From Hoylesella buccalis ATCC 35310 (lineage in GTDB: Bacteria; Bacteroidota; Bacteroidia; Bacteroidales; Bacteroidaceae), in NCBI RefSeq assembly GCF_025151385.1, contig NZ_CP102287.1, positions 2,604,001 to 2,668,000 of the forward strand: 64,000 nt of DNA, read 5' to 3'. The position numbers were made by a program, and so were the translations under genes. The notes below the pieces were generated by a model. The model had not been told where the DNA came from and did no database searches. It saw only the letters and a list, made by a program, of their open reading frames with translations. Below are positions 28,268 to 37,794 of the stretch, piece by piece; positions within the stretch are counted from its first letter, which is position 1; each line of letters begins with the position of its first letter.

Positions 28268-29759
28268 AATAATCTTTTGTTGGAGCTTGTGCCTGGCGGT
28301 GGGAATAGGTCGGGTACAAGCTCAATTTGTACAACGCAAGATCTACCCACAACCACGCCTCACGCAGGCGGTGGTGGACATTCGGCAGCTGCGTACCACC
28401 GTTAGCGAGACTGCGGAAGATGCCGTTCAGTTGCCCACCTCGGTGGATAACAGCAAAACGAAGTATTTTCCACCCATCCTTTCACAGCGTGGTGGCTCGT
28501 GCGCGCAGGCTTCGGCCATCGGCTACATGCTCACTTACGAACTCAACAGATTGTTGGATCGTGACGCGTCGGCCAGTGCTGAGAATCGCATGGACTATCT
28601 GTTTTCATGGAATATGCTGAATGGTGGTGAGGACCAGGGAGGATTTGCTGAGGAAGGATTGTACCTGGCCCAACGCTATGGCATGATGAGCGAGGCCGAT
28701 TATGGCGGATCGGCCGTCTCGCAGTTCAGATGGTGTACCGGCTATGACAAATACTTGCGGGCCATGCAGAATCGAGTGGAGCGAATCTTGGTCTTTGATG
28801 ACAGCATCCCTTTGCTCAAACGCTATCTTTATGATGCAGGAAACGGCAGCAGACCTGGTGGAATATTAACCTTTTCCACGCAGAGTGACGGGTGGAAGAT
28901 AGATGAACAATACAAGGGACCGTCGGCAACAGGCTACCACTCTTTGCTGAGAAAACTGGCTACCCGCGGCGCTCATGCGCTGACCATTGTGGGCTATGAC
29001 GACCTGGTGGAATACGAGGACGAGAAAGGGCGGCAGCACAAAGGCGCCTTCATCGTGGCCAACACATGGGGCTCGTGGGCGCATGACAATGGCCGCTTTT
29101 ATCTGCCGTACGATTTCTTCCGTGATCCCAGTGTCAGCAATCGTCTGCTCAGCGGTGAGTTGCAGGGTGTGGTGCCAAAGCGGTATCAACCTAAAGTGGT
29201 CTTCAAGGTGCGGTTGAGCTATGATTCGCGCGACGACTTGAAGTTTTCCATGGCTGGCATTGAACGTGGGGAAGGTGACGCACTGCCCAACTATCACTAT
29301 TGCTACGCCTTTCACAACCAAGGTGGCGACCTGCCAATGCAAGGCAAGTGGTTGGAAAACAGCATTGAGTTTGCCATGGACTTCACTGAGTTCATGTCCA
29401 GCCCAGACGCGCAATACGCCTCTTTCAAGCTGAATGTCGTCAAATCAGCCATCGGGCAAAAGGTGGGGCAAGGGTGTCTGGAAAGTGTTTCTGTCATCGA
29501 TTACCGTACGCAAGCGCCGACAGAGTATGTCTTTCAGCCAAAAGCACCAGTCGAATTGGTTGGTGGTGACAATGTCTTCACCATCGAGCCCTTCAAAACC
29601 TTTGATGTGAGCGTTTCGCCTTATCGGTATGCCGATGAAGGTCAACCCTCTGTCAAAGTGTTCTTGCTCAAGACCGCAGATGGCAAGGCAGCTAAATTGA
29701 AAATAGAAAAGACGGATGCCAAAAACCGAAAAGTAACCCTCAAATATAAAACAGAATGA
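28260..29759 (+). CDS. Papain-like (C1) cysteine peptidase
   Basis: The 499-residue protein has a signal peptide (MNKIIFCWSLCLAVGIGRVQAQ). The papain catalytic set is complete: oxyanion Gln 76 and nucleophile Cys 81 in SQRGGSCAQAS, His 239 in GAHALTIVGYDD, and Asn 268 in VANTWGSWAHDNGRFYLPY. The C-terminal 190 residues are a beta-rich extension (about 305-499) without a recognisable type IX sorting domain. It should be a secreted or periplasmic protease. It is coupled to the C25-like gene before it (8-nt overlap) and to the HmuY-like gene after it (ATGA overlap), so proteases and lipoprotein are made together. Confidence 0.9.
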   Translation: MNKIIFCWSLCLAVGIGRVQAQFVQRKIYPQPRLTQAVVDIRQLRTTVSETAEDAVQLPTSVDNSKTKYFPPILSQRGGSCAQASAIGYMLTYELNRLLDRDASASAENRMDYLFSWNMLNGGEDQGGFAEEGLYLAQRYGMMSEADYGGSAVSQFRWCTGYDKYLRAMQNRVERILVFDDSIPLLKRYLYDAGNGSRPGGILTFSTQSDGWKIDEQYKGPSATGYHSLLRKLATRGAHALTIVGYDDLVEYEDEKGRQHKGAFIVANTWGSWAHDNGRFYLPYDFFRDPSVSNRLLSGELQGVVPKRYQPKVVFKVRLSYDSRDDLKFSMAGIERGEGDALPNYHYCYAFHNQGGDLPMQGKWLENSIEFAMDFTEFMSSPDAQYASFKLNVVKSAIGQKVGQGCLESVSVIDYRTQAPTEYVFQPKAPVELVGGDNVFTIEPFKTFDVSVSPYRYADEGQPSVKVFLLKTADGKAAKLKIEKTDAKNRKVTLKYKTE

Positions 29760-30151
29760 AACGTGTATGCCTATGGATGTTGGCCGGCATGATGCTGCTT
29801 CTTGCAGGCTGTGCCACAGAAGATGCAGTCGGTCGTGGCGTTCAGGATGTCTCGTTGACGGTCAACGATGTGCCCAACCGGTGGACGTATGTCTCGCTGT
29901 CTGCCCATGAGGTGGTGGGAAGCAGCTCCTTGGGCGATACCCATGAGGATGCCCTGTGGATGCTGCGCACCGACTGGGATATCGCCTTTTGTAACGGAAT
30001 GATTCGGACCAACAGTGGTTCTTCTGGCAAAGGGAAGGGTGGTATCACGTGGACACCGGTGGATTATGATGACATCGAAAATCTAAGGGCGCCTTCCTAC
30101 CAAACGGACACACGGCAGACGGTAACGGTAAAAAGTGTGGAGATAGAATGA
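29756..30151 (+). CDS. Short HmuY-like lipoprotein
   Basis: The 131-residue protein has a lipoprotein signal (MKRVCLWMLAGMMLLLAGC, lipidated Cys 19). The mature part carries the start of the HmuY fold: WTYVSLSAHEVVGSSSLGD, then TDWDIAFCNGMIRTNSGSSG followed by a Gly/Lys-rich turn. HmuY hemophores bind heme at the cell surface and pass it to a TonB receptor. They are usually near 200 residues or more, so this version stops well short of the usual C-terminal strands. No His matching the P. gingivalis heme ligands is apparent. It may be a compact family member or a truncated remnant; the stop codon is clean and in frame. It is coupled to the C1 protease (ATGA). Confidence 0.72.
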   Translation: MKRVCLWMLAGMMLLLAGCATEDAVGRGVQDVSLTVNDVPNRWTYVSLSAHEVVGSSSLGDTHEDALWMLRTDWDIAFCNGMIRTNSGSSGKGKGGITWTPVDYDDIENLRAPSYQTDTRQTVTVKSVEIE

Positions 30152-30841
30152 AAATCCTCTTTTTTCTTCCCCTATATTTGTTTGTTAATGTCAATTAAAG
30201 TGACAATAATTTAACACTTCTCAATAACTCATTCTAGAAAAACAACACAGACGAAAAACTGTTTTTTCTGCCATTTCTCTCCAATATCTATCGTTTTGGA
30301 GATCAAACTCAATGAGTTGATGCCCTTAAAGCATTGACTTTTCCCTGAAAAGTAGCGATGAAATCGGTCGATTTTGCACGTTTTTTGGCAAAAAAGCACC
30401 TGATTTTCAGTCCTTATTTTGGCTGTTTTCTTATAAGTGTTTGTGAATCAAAGGTATGTAAAAAGCTTCAAATTTCGCGTATTTCTGAGCAGAAGACCAT
30501 CTTGTTCAAAATAATCGAAGCATACGAAAGCAAATGTAAAATAATTTCTGAATTGATTCTTGCTTTTTGGTTAGCCGTGGTTTTTGTAGATGCAGCTTTG
30601 CGTTTTGATGCTGTTCGCTTGTTCATTTGTGTTTGAAACACTCCATGGAGGCAGGTCGTTGGCGGTATGTAAGTTGATAAATCGCACTCCTATTTTGCAA
30701 GTCTAAGAAGCCGCGTGTGAAGAATCAGTCTGCTTGCGAACAGCCGCGGCTTAAACCCTAAACAACCTTAAAAAACGTTCTATAAATCACTATTTTGCAT
30801 AATTAAGCCTTAAAAAGATGTGCTATTTGCGGAATTCTATA
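30152..30841. other. Gene-free stretch after the surface operon
   Basis: About 690 bp lack a credible gene. An open frame at 30358-30636 is AT-rich and featureless. Dispersed-repeat words are present: CAATGAGTTGATGCCC...AGCATTGACTTTT at 30312-30344 resembles 59500-59533, and AAATTTCGCGTATTT at about 30470 resembles the element at 19660. Confidence 0.45.
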
Positions 30842-30849
30842 TAAATTTG
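30842..30849 (+). promoter_or_regulatory. -7 element for the DUF6242-to-murI run
   Basis: TAAATTTG is a full -7 match, 26 nt upstream of the DUF6242 ATG. No well-spaced TTTG was found at -33. Confidence 0.45.
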
Positions 30850-30874
30850 CAGCTAAAATCATAATCAGAAGTAA

Positions 30875-32281
30875 ATGAATAGAAGATTTTTACCGCTTCT
30901 CATGCTGTGCTCAGTGATGCTGCTATTCGCTTCTTGTCTTAGAGACAACGACGATGAGCAGATGACATATGACGATGCGGCCATTATAGGATTCTCGGTT
31001 AAAAACGTCAAACGTTTGGTACACACCAAATCGAGCAAAGGTGCCGACAGCACATACATCACGACTTTTGCTGCAAGCGACTATATTTTCTACATAGACC
31101 AACTCAATAGGGTAATTTATAATCCCGACTCGTTGCCGGTAGGTGTTGACGCTTCGAAAGTGGTAGCGACCATTTCGGCTAAGAATGCGGGTGTAATTGG
31201 CATCAAAAACGCTGACAACGATACGATTAAATATTTCAATTCGGCCGATTCACTCGATTTTACCAAGCCCCGTCAGGTTGTTGTTTACAACAATTCGGGT
31301 ACGGGTATGAATACCTATACCGTCCATGTAAACGTTCACCAGCAGGATGGTGACACGTTCAACTGGAGCAGTCAGACAAAGAATGAGCCTAAGCTGGCCG
31401 AGCTAACAGCCATGCGCTTACTTGCGAATGGAGAAAACTTGTATGTCTTTGGCAACAAGGGGTCGGAGGCAAAGGTCTATACGGCTGCGCGAAAGGCGGC
31501 AAACCAATGGCAAGAAATCAAGCCCAACATCCAGTTGGCAAGTGACTTTTATCGTCAGGTAGTATTGCAAGGCAAGACATTCTATGGCTATCATGACAGT
31601 CAAGTGGTGAAATCTGCTGATGCGAAAAACTGGTCTGTGGTGTCTACCATCGCACTTAAACAGCTGGTAGGTGCTAGCGATGCCAAGTTGTATGCCCTGG
31701 CTGAAGATCATAAAATATTAGTTTCGGGCGACGGAGGTGCTACCTGGACGACGGAAACCTTGAGTCCCTCGAACGCACTGTTGCCAGAGGCTGATTTGAA
31801 TTTTGTAGTCCAACCCTCGAAAACCAATGCGGGTGCCAATCAGTTGTTCATGGCTGGAACCACCGACCAGCGTGTTTCTCAGTGGGGAAAGATTGAAGAG
31901 AACGATAAAAAGGCTGAAAATCAGCCTTGGACAAGTTATACGCCATCGGCTGGAAACCGGTTCGCATTACCCAACTTGACCAACCTTCAGGTGGTGAAAT
32001 ATGACGATGAGCTCGTGGCCATGGGTGGTACCGGAAAAGGCGAGAGTAGCGGCGTGAAGGCGTTCAGTGAGATATATGGCAGCGTGGATGGTGGTTTGAC
32101 GTGGAAAAAACATGCCACGCTGGTCTTCCCAGAAGGTTTTCAAAGCAGTGAATCATCGTTTGCCATGACGGCCGATGTCGACCACTACCTGTGGATGGTT
32201 TGTGGAAAAACCGGACAAGTTTGGCGGGGACGGCTCAACAAGTTGGGCTGGCCTGTGGTGAAAAGGGTGATTACTGAATAG
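30875..32281 (+). CDS. DUF6242-like surface lipoprotein with BNR-type repeats
   Basis: The 468-residue protein has a lipoprotein signal peptide (lipobox FASC, lipidated Cys at about residue 22, then LRDNDDEQ, acidic). An N-terminal immunoglobulin-like region runs to about residue 155. A beta-propeller-like domain follows, with Asp-box/BNR motifs SGDGGATWT (about 287-295) and SVDGGLTWK (about 405-413). Such propellers are found in sialidases and photosystem assembly factors, but no catalytic residues can be assigned here. It starts a run ending in bamA and murI. An envelope role is inferred only from position. Confidence 0.8.
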   Translation: MNRRFLPLLMLCSVMLLFASCLRDNDDEQMTYDDAAIIGFSVKNVKRLVHTKSSKGADSTYITTFAASDYIFYIDQLNRVIYNPDSLPVGVDASKVVATISAKNAGVIGIKNADNDTIKYFNSADSLDFTKPRQVVVYNNSGTGMNTYTVHVNVHQQDGDTFNWSSQTKNEPKLAELTAMRLLANGENLYVFGNKGSEAKVYTAARKAANQWQEIKPNIQLASDFYRQVVLQGKTFYGYHDSQVVKSADAKNWSVVSTIALKQLVGASDAKLYALAEDHKILVSGDGGATWTTETLSPSNALLPEADLNFVVQPSKTNAGANQLFMAGTTDQRVSQWGKIEENDKKAENQPWTSYTPSAGNRFALPNLTNLQVVKYDDELVAMGGTGKGESSGVKAFSEIYGSVDGGLTWKKHATLVFPEGFQSSESSFAMTADVDHYLWMVCGKTGQVWRGRLNKLGWPVVKRVITE

Positions 32282-32300
32282 CGATACAAAATAACGAAAC

Positions 32301-32984
32301 ATGCGTCAAGGTCTGCTCTCTATATTATTGCTCGTGGCCGCTGTGCAAACGCAGGCACAAGACGACGTGGAATATCGTATGGAGGTGGGGGGCGGAGCGG
32401 GCTTGGTGTCCTATCTGGGCGACTTCAATGGCAGCGTGGTTAAGAACATGCAACCCATGGGTTCGCTTGTGTGGCGATGGGTACTCAACCCTCGAATGGC
32501 CCTAAAAGCCAAGGGTAGCTATGGCAAGCTCAAAGGCTCGTCGGCCGATGTGCAGACTTATTATCCTGACATGCAGGAAAAACCTTACGAGTTTAATCAT
32601 TCGTTGGGTGACCTGGGCGTTACCTTTGAATATAATTTTTGGCCATACGGCACGGGCAGAGACTATCGGGGAGCCAAACGGCTCACCCCTTTCATCTTCG
32701 GAGGAGTGGGGGGTACGTATGTTTCGGGTGGACCGAAAGATGTGTGGACCGCCCATGTACCTTTGGGACTGGGTGTGAAATACAAGCTTGGCGACCGTGT
32801 TAATATAGGATTGGAGTGGGCGGCACACTTCTCGTTGAGTGACAAACTCGACGGTGTGGTTGATCCCTATCTCGTCAAAAGCAGCGGACTGTTCAAGAAC
32901 ACCGATGGCTATTCGACGCTGCTGGTGACGCTTACTTACAGTTTTCAAGCCAAGTGTAGAACGTGTCATAATGATGCTGAATAA
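32301..32984 (+). CDS. DUF6089-like outer-membrane beta-barrel protein
   Basis: The 227-residue protein has a signal peptide (MRQGLLSILLLVAAVQTQAQ) and an eight-strand-type barrel pattern of alternating residues. The opening is RMEVGGGAGLVSYLGDFNG and the pre-terminal strand is YSTLLVTLTYSFQ. A short soluble tail contains CRTCHNDAE, whose C-x-x-C-H resembles a heme c site. The position after the last strand makes real heme attachment doubtful. It lies 19 nt after DUF6242 and 22 nt before uppS, in what is probably one operon. Confidence 0.8.
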   Translation: MRQGLLSILLLVAAVQTQAQDDVEYRMEVGGGAGLVSYLGDFNGSVVKNMQPMGSLVWRWVLNPRMALKAKGSYGKLKGSSADVQTYYPDMQEKPYEFNHSLGDLGVTFEYNFWPYGTGRDYRGAKRLTPFIFGGVGGTYVSGGPKDVWTAHVPLGLGVKYKLGDRVNIGLEWAAHFSLSDKLDGVVDPYLVKSSGLFKNTDGYSTLLVTLTYSFQAKCRTCHNDAE

Positions 32985-33006
32985 CTGAATGACTACAAGA
33001 ACAACG

Positions 33007-33768
33007 ATGAATAACGAACTGGACATGAAACGTATCCCGACACATGTCGCCATCATCATGGATGGTAATGGGCGTTGGGCAGCTGAACGCGGCAAGGAAC
33101 GCAGCTTCGGACACCAGGCAGGCGTGGAAACAGTGCGCCGAATCACGTCAGAATGTGTCCGGTTGGGCGTTGAGTACCTCACGCTGTACACTTTCTCTAC
33201 GGAGAACTGGAACAGGCCGGAAGATGAGGTGTCGGCTCTCATGGGCTTGGTGTTGAGCTCATTGGAAGACGAAATCTTCATGAAGAACAATGTCCGCTTT
33301 CGAGTAATTGGCGACGTCAAGCGTTTACCAGAAAGTGTGAGAGCGAAACTTCGGGAGACGGAGGAGCATACCGCAGCCAACTCAGCCATGACCATGGTGG
33401 TGGCTCTGAGCTATTCGGCACGGTGGGAAATGACCCATGCCCTGCAAAACATCGTGTCGGCTGTGCAGGCAGGACGTGTTCATGCAGATGACGTTAATGA
33501 GGAATTGGTGGGTCAACATCTGGAAACAGCTTTCATGCCCGACCCTGATTTGCTCATCAGGACGGGCGGTGAATTACGTGTTTCCAACTTTCTGTTGTGG
33601 CAAATAGCCTATTCGGAATTGTATTTCTGCGATACCTATTGGCCCGACTTCAACGAGGCTGACCTGCACAGAGCCATCATGGACTACCAAGGTAGGCAGC
33701 GACGGTTTGGAAAGACGGAGCGTCAGATAGAAGACCAGATTAAGATTGATAATAATTCAACAAGATGA
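33007..33768 (+). CDS. uppS: Isoprenyl transferase (undecaprenyl diphosphate synthase)
   Basis: The 253-residue cis-prenyltransferase makes C55 undecaprenyl diphosphate, the lipid carrier for peptidoglycan and surface glycans. The diagnostic phosphate-binding segment [10 protein letters not shown] is near the N-terminus, followed by [26 protein letters not shown] and, near the end, [24 protein letters not shown] (partial) with YWPDF. Starts at 32989 and 33025 are also in frame; 33007 best matches family N-termini. The stop overlaps the bamA ATG (ATGA). Confidence 0.95.
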   Translation: MNNELDMKRIPTHVAIIMDGNGRWAAERGKERSFGHQAGVETVRRITSECVRLGVEYLTLYTFSTENWNRPEDEVSALMGLVLSSLEDEIFMKNNVRFRVIGDVKRLPESVRAKLRETEEHTAANSAMTMVVALSYSARWEMTHALQNIVSAVQAGRVHADDVNEELVGQHLETAFMPDPDLLIRTGGELRVSNFLLWQIAYSELYFCDTYWPDFNEADLHRAIMDYQGRQRRFGKTERQIEDQIKIDNNSTR

Positions 33769-36380
33769 ATCATATATATAAGGTGTTGATGGTAGCGACG
33801 GCAATCACCTGTGGGGTGACCGTTCATGCACAAGATAAGATTATACATCCTGACATCAATTACGCAGGAACGCCTCGGACAGTAGTCATTGGGGGCATTG
33901 CCGTGTCTGGTGTGCAGGGGTATGAAGACTATATGCTGTCGGGTATCTCCGGCTTATCGGTGGGACAGACCATCACGGTGCCTGGTAATGACATTACAGA
34001 TGCCGTGAAACGCTATTGGAAGCATGGTTTGTTTTCCGACGTTTCGATATCGGCCGACTCCATTGTAGGTAACAAGATTTATCTGAACATCTATCTGCAA
34101 ACGCTGCCACGCGTGTCTGAAATCAATTATATCGGACTGAAAAAGTCGGAACGCGAAGCCATGGAGACGAAGTTGGGGTTGCTCAAAGGAGGACAAGTAA
34201 CACCTAATACCATTAGTAGAGCGAAGTTTTTGGCCAAGAAATACTTTGATGACAAGGGGTTTAACAATGCCGACATCGACATTATGCAGCGGGATGACGT
34301 GTCCAACAAGAACAGTGTGATTCTGGATGTCATCGTGGACAAGAAGGCAAAGATGCGCGTTCGGCACATCGAGATTGTTGGCAATGAGGCGCTCAGCGAC
34401 AAGAAAATCAAGGGTTCCCTATTCACCAAGGGTGCCTTTAAGAAGATTCATGAGTCGGGAAAGTTTGGCAATATCTTCAAATCAAAGAAGTATACGCCCG
34501 AAAGATGGAAGGAAGATAAGCGCAATCTCATCAAAAAATACAATGAATACGGGTTCCGTGATGCTGTGATTCTTGAAGACAGCGTGTGGAATGTGGATGA
34601 CAAGCACGTCAACATCCTGGTAAAAGTGGATGAAGGAACCAAGTATTACCTCCGCAATATCACGTGGGTGGGCAACACGGTGTACGCTACTGACTATCTG
34701 AATGCTTTGCTGGGCATGAAGAAAGGGGATGTGTATAATCAGACTTTGATGTCTAAACGTCTGACTGAAGATGATGATGCCGTGGGTAATAAGTATTGGA
34801 ACAATGGTTATTTGTTCTACAACTTGCAGCCAACGGAGGTGAACATCGTGGGCGACTCCATTGACCTGGAGATGCGTATCACCGAGAATCAGCAGGCAAG
34901 ACTCAATCATGTGCGTATTAATGGTAACGACCGACTGTACGAAAATGTGGTGCGTCGCGAGCTAAAGACTAAGCCGGGCGACCTCTTCTCCAAAGAGGCA
35001 CTCATGCGATCGGCACGTGAATTGGCATCCATGGGACACTTTGACCCGGAAAAGGTGAATCCAGATGTGAAGCCAGACCCAGAGAATGGAACCGTAGACA
35101 TCAACTGGAACCTTGAACAAAAGAGCAATGACCAGATAGAATTCTCACTCGGTTGGGGACAAAATGGTTTGATTGGACGTGTAGGATTGAAGCTGAATAA
35201 CTTCTCTATCCGCAACCTTTTCAATAAAAACAGTGAGCGACGAGGAATCTTGCCCATTGGAGATGGTGAGGTGTTGTCATTGGGTGTGCAGACCAACGGC
35301 CGTTTTTATCAGTCGTACAACATGAACTATTCAACCAACTGGTTTGGAGGTAAGCGACCTACCCAATTCTCTGTAGGTGCTTATTTTTCAAAGTCAACGG
35401 ATGTGTCCACCAATTTTTACAACAGCTCATGGCGCAACAATTACATGAATTACATGTATGGGTACGGAAGCTATGCTTACAATAATTACGAAAACTACCT
35501 TGACCCTGACACCTACATCAAAATGTTTGGAGCCAGTCTGGGTTGGGGTAAGCGACTGAGATGGCCTGACGACTACTTCACGCTGTCGGTTCAGCTCGCC
35601 TATACACGCTATATGTTGAAAAACTGGAAGTACTTCTTGATGACGACCGGTAATGCCAACAACTTGAACTTGAACATCTCTATCAATCGTACCTCAACGG
35701 ACAACCAGCTTTACCCACGTCGTGGATCGGAGTTTACGGCATCGGTTTCGCTCACACCACCATGGTCTAAGTGGGACAAGAAAGACTATGAGAACTTGGC
35801 ACTGAACCGCCAATCGAGTACTTTCCTGGCCGAACAACAGGAGAAATACAAATGGGTTGAGTACCATAAGTGGAAGTTCAAGGCCAAGACGTATACGGCT
35901 TTGTCAGGCGGACAGAAGTGTTTTGTCTTGATGACGCGTGTGGAATTAGGACTCTTGGGCAGTTATAATCGGTTTAAGAAATCACCCTTTGAGACCTACT
36001 ATGTGGGTGGTGACGGCATGAGTGGCTATTCTACCGGCTATGCGGAGGAAACCATTGGACTGCGTGGCTATGAAAACGGCTCGCTGACACCTTACGGATA
36101 CGAGGGTTATGCATACGACCGTATGTCGCTGGAGCTTCGTTATCCATTCCTCTTAGGTAACACCACCATCTATGGACTGGGCTTCATTGAGGCCGGAAAC
36201 GCTTGGGATGACACTCGAAAGTTCAATCCCTTCGACATGAAACGTAGTGCCGGACTTGGCGTACGCATCTTCCTTCCCATGGTGGGCTTGATGGGTATCG
36301 ACTGGGCCTACGGCTTTGATAAAGTGTTTGGAAAGAAAGGTGGCAGTCAATTCCACTTCATTCTCGGTCAAGAATTTTAA
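33765..36380 (+). CDS. bamA: Outer membrane protein assembly factor BamA
   Basis: The 871-residue protein has a signal peptide ending at HAQ (about residue 22). Five POTRA domains span roughly residues 40-450 (for example [21 protein letters not shown], partial, and [21 protein letters not shown], partial). A 16-strand Omp85 barrel follows, with the conserved loop-6 type motif region [12 protein letters not shown] and a terminal Phe (FHFILGQEF). BamA inserts barrel proteins into the outer membrane. Translation is coupled to uppS. Three skp-like chaperone genes follow, a logical partnership because Skp delivers unfolded barrels to BamA. Confidence 0.97.
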   Translation: MNHIYKVLMVATAITCGVTVHAQDKIIHPDINYAGTPRTVVIGGIAVSGVQGYEDYMLSGISGLSVGQTITVPGNDITDAVKRYWKHGLFSDVSISADSIVGNKIYLNIYLQTLPRVSEINYIGLKKSEREAMETKLGLLKGGQVTPNTISRAKFLAKKYFDDKGFNNADIDIMQRDDVSNKNSVILDVIVDKKAKMRVRHIEIVGNEALSDKKIKGSLFTKGAFKKIHESGKFGNIFKSKKYTPERWKEDKRNLIKKYNEYGFRDAVILEDSVWNVDDKHVNILVKVDEGTKYYLRNITWVGNTVYATDYLNALLGMKKGDVYNQTLMSKRLTEDDDAVGNKYWNNGYLFYNLQPTEVNIVGDSIDLEMRITENQQARLNHVRINGNDRLYENVVRRELKTKPGDLFSKEALMRSARELASMGHFDPEKVNPDVKPDPENGTVDINWNLEQKSNDQIEFSLGWGQNGLIGRVGLKLNNFSIRNLFNKNSERRGILPIGDGEVLSLGVQTNGRFYQSYNMNYSTNWFGGKRPTQFSVGAYFSKSTDVSTNFYNSSWRNNYMNYMYGYGSYAYNNYENYLDPDTYIKMFGASLGWGKRLRWPDDYFTLSVQLAYTRYMLKNWKYFLMTTGNANNLNLNISINRTSTDNQLYPRRGSEFTASVSLTPPWSKWDKKDYENLALNRQSSTFLAEQQEKYKWVEYHKWKFKAKTYTALSGGQKCFVLMTRVELGLLGSYNRFKKSPFETYYVGGDGMSGYSTGYAEETIGLRGYENGSLTPYGYEGYAYDRMSLELRYPFLLGNTTIYGLGFIEAGNAWDDTRKFNPFDMKRSAGLGVRIFLPMVGLMGIDWAYGFDKVFGKKGGSQFHFILGQEF

Positions 36381-36485
36381 GGAAGTTAAAACTGGTTTGC
36401 CAGGGGTTAAATACTCTTTAATAGCTAAACGAAAGGACATTTCACAACGTCCATCTAATAATACAATTAAAATAAAGGAGAGCTG

Positions 36486-36992
36486 ATGAAGAAAATAATA
36501 TTGATGAGCTTAATGTTGATGGCAACATTAGGCATCGGTGCGCAAAAATTCGCACTGGTTGACATGGAGTATGTGCTGAAGAATATCCCCGCATACGAGC
36601 GTGCCAATGAACAATTGAACCAGGTAAGCAAGAAATGGCAGGCTGAGGTGGAGGCGCTGAATACAGAAGCAACCACGATGTATAAGAACTATCAGAACGA
36701 GGTAGTGTTTCTTTCGCAAGAGCAAAAGAAGGCTCGACAGGAACAAATCATGAAGAAAGAGAAGGCCGCCAGCGAGCTGAAACGCAAGTATTTCGGGCCA
36801 GAAGGCGAACTGTTTAAGAAGCGTGAGAGCCTGATGAGCCCCATCCAAGAAGAGATATACAACGCCGTAAGGGATATATCCGAATTGCGTGGGTACTCAT
36901 TGGTCGTTGATCGTGCGTCCAATTCGGGTATTATCTTCGGCTCACCGAAGATAGACATCAGCAACGAAGTGTTGCAGAAACTGGGTTATTAG
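36486..36992 (+). CDS. OmpH/Skp family periplasmic chaperone (first of three)
   Basis: The 168-residue protein has a signal peptide (MKKIILMSLMLMATLGIGAQ). The Skp pattern follows: a short beta strand (KFALVDMEYVLKNIPAYERANEQL, partial), long coiled-coil helices (about 40-125, rich in Lys/Glu/Gln) and a C-terminal beta segment (GYSLVVDRASNSGIIFG). Skp trimers hold unfolded outer-membrane proteins in the periplasm. A rare clear Shine-Dalgarno (AAGGAGAGC) lies 5-10 nt before the ATG, and the gap after bamA is 105 bp. Confidence 0.9.
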   Translation: MKKIILMSLMLMATLGIGAQKFALVDMEYVLKNIPAYERANEQLNQVSKKWQAEVEALNTEATTMYKNYQNEVVFLSQEQKKARQEQIMKKEKAASELKRKYFGPEGELFKKRESLMSPIQEEIYNAVRDISELRGYSLVVDRASNSGIIFGSPKIDISNEVLQKLGY

Positions 36993-37026
36993 AATTAATA
37001 ATTAATCAAATAAAGAACAAAAGAAA

Positions 37027-37527
37027 ATGAAAAAGCTTATTTTAATGTTGATGCTGTTTGCACCAATGTCACTGTTTGCACAAAAGTTTGGTCATCTGAA
37101 CTCACAGCAGGTAATGAACGATATGCCTGAATTTGTGAAGGCACGCGGCGAGATTGAAGCCACTGCCAAGCAGTATGAGAATGATTTGAAGGCCATGCAA
37201 GACGAATTGCAGCGCAAGGCTGAGGAATATGAGAAGACAAAGTCGACCATGAATGCCACGAAGCAAAAGGAGACAGAGGAAGAGTTGATGAAGCTGAATG
37301 AGAAGATTCGCACGGCCTACAACGACAACTCACAGGCTTTGCAGAAGGCTCAACAAGACAAGATGCAGCCTATCACGGCTAAATTGGTCAACGCCATTCA
37401 GGCCGTAGGAAAGGCAGGAAACTATGTTTACATCATGGACATCACATCCGGCATCCCTTACATCAGTCAGACGCTGAGCGAAGATGTCACTGCAAAGGTA
37501 AAGGCTGAGTTGGCCAAGACAAAGTAA
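37027..37527 (+). CDS. OmpH/Skp family periplasmic chaperone (second of three)
   Basis: The 166-residue protein has a signal peptide (MKKLILMLMLFAPMSLFAQ) and a strand FGHLNSQQVMNDMPEFVKARGE. A long coiled coil spans about residues 45-120 (KQYENDLKAMQDELQRKAEEY, partial), and the end reads YVYIMDITSGIPYIS. It is clearly paralogous to the gene before it, 34 nt upstream. The end is followed by a 267 bp structured gap before the third paralog. Confidence 0.9.
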   Translation: MKKLILMLMLFAPMSLFAQKFGHLNSQQVMNDMPEFVKARGEIEATAKQYENDLKAMQDELQRKAEEYEKTKSTMNATKQKETEEELMKLNEKIRTAYNDNSQALQKAQQDKMQPITAKLVNAIQAVGKAGNYVYIMDITSGIPYISQTLSEDVTAKVKAELAKTK

Positions 37528-37540
37528 TTTGAAGTGTTCC

Positions 37541-37595
37541 GTCACGCTTCCTAAGGTTCATCAACATTGAAAGAACCAATTGATGGGAAGCGTCA
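37541..37595 (+). other. Stem-loop between skp paralogs 2 and 3
   Basis: CGCTTCC...GGTTC in the left half pairs with GAACC...GGAAGCG in the right half, giving a nested two-helix hairpin in the mRNA just after the stop of the second chaperone gene. It has no T-run. Confidence 0.45.
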
Positions 37596-37619
37596 ACTAG
37601 GAGAAAACTTACAATTAAA

Positions 37620-37686
37620 CAGAAAAGGAGTTGGCAGACAAGGGCTGATGTGCAAGACACAGACAATTGTTTGCTAACTCTTTTCT
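37620..37686 (+). terminator. Long imperfect hairpin with T-run (terminator or attenuator)
   Basis: CAGAAAAGGAGTTGGCAGAC pairs with TTGTTTGCTAACTCTTTTC and the following TG, with one bulge and a few G-T pairs, then CTTTTTTC follows. It could end or attenuate transcription between the second and third skp paralogs. Confidence 0.55.
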
Positions 37687-37794
37687 GCTTTTTTCATACG
37701 GCATATGGCCATTACTTGTGCCGGAATACCGCATGAAAGAATCAAGAAGAGGAGGGAAACACAGCCCTCCGATAATAACAACATAAATCATAGG

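Noticed and set aside
30358..30636. 92-codon open frame in the gap before DUF6242
   Set aside because: AT-rich, no ribosome binding site or family resemblance, and it overlaps dispersed-repeat words.
32930..32984. C-x-x-C-H in the DUF6089-like protein as a cytochrome c heme site
   Set aside because: A single motif in the last nine residues after the final barrel strand, with no other heme-protein features.
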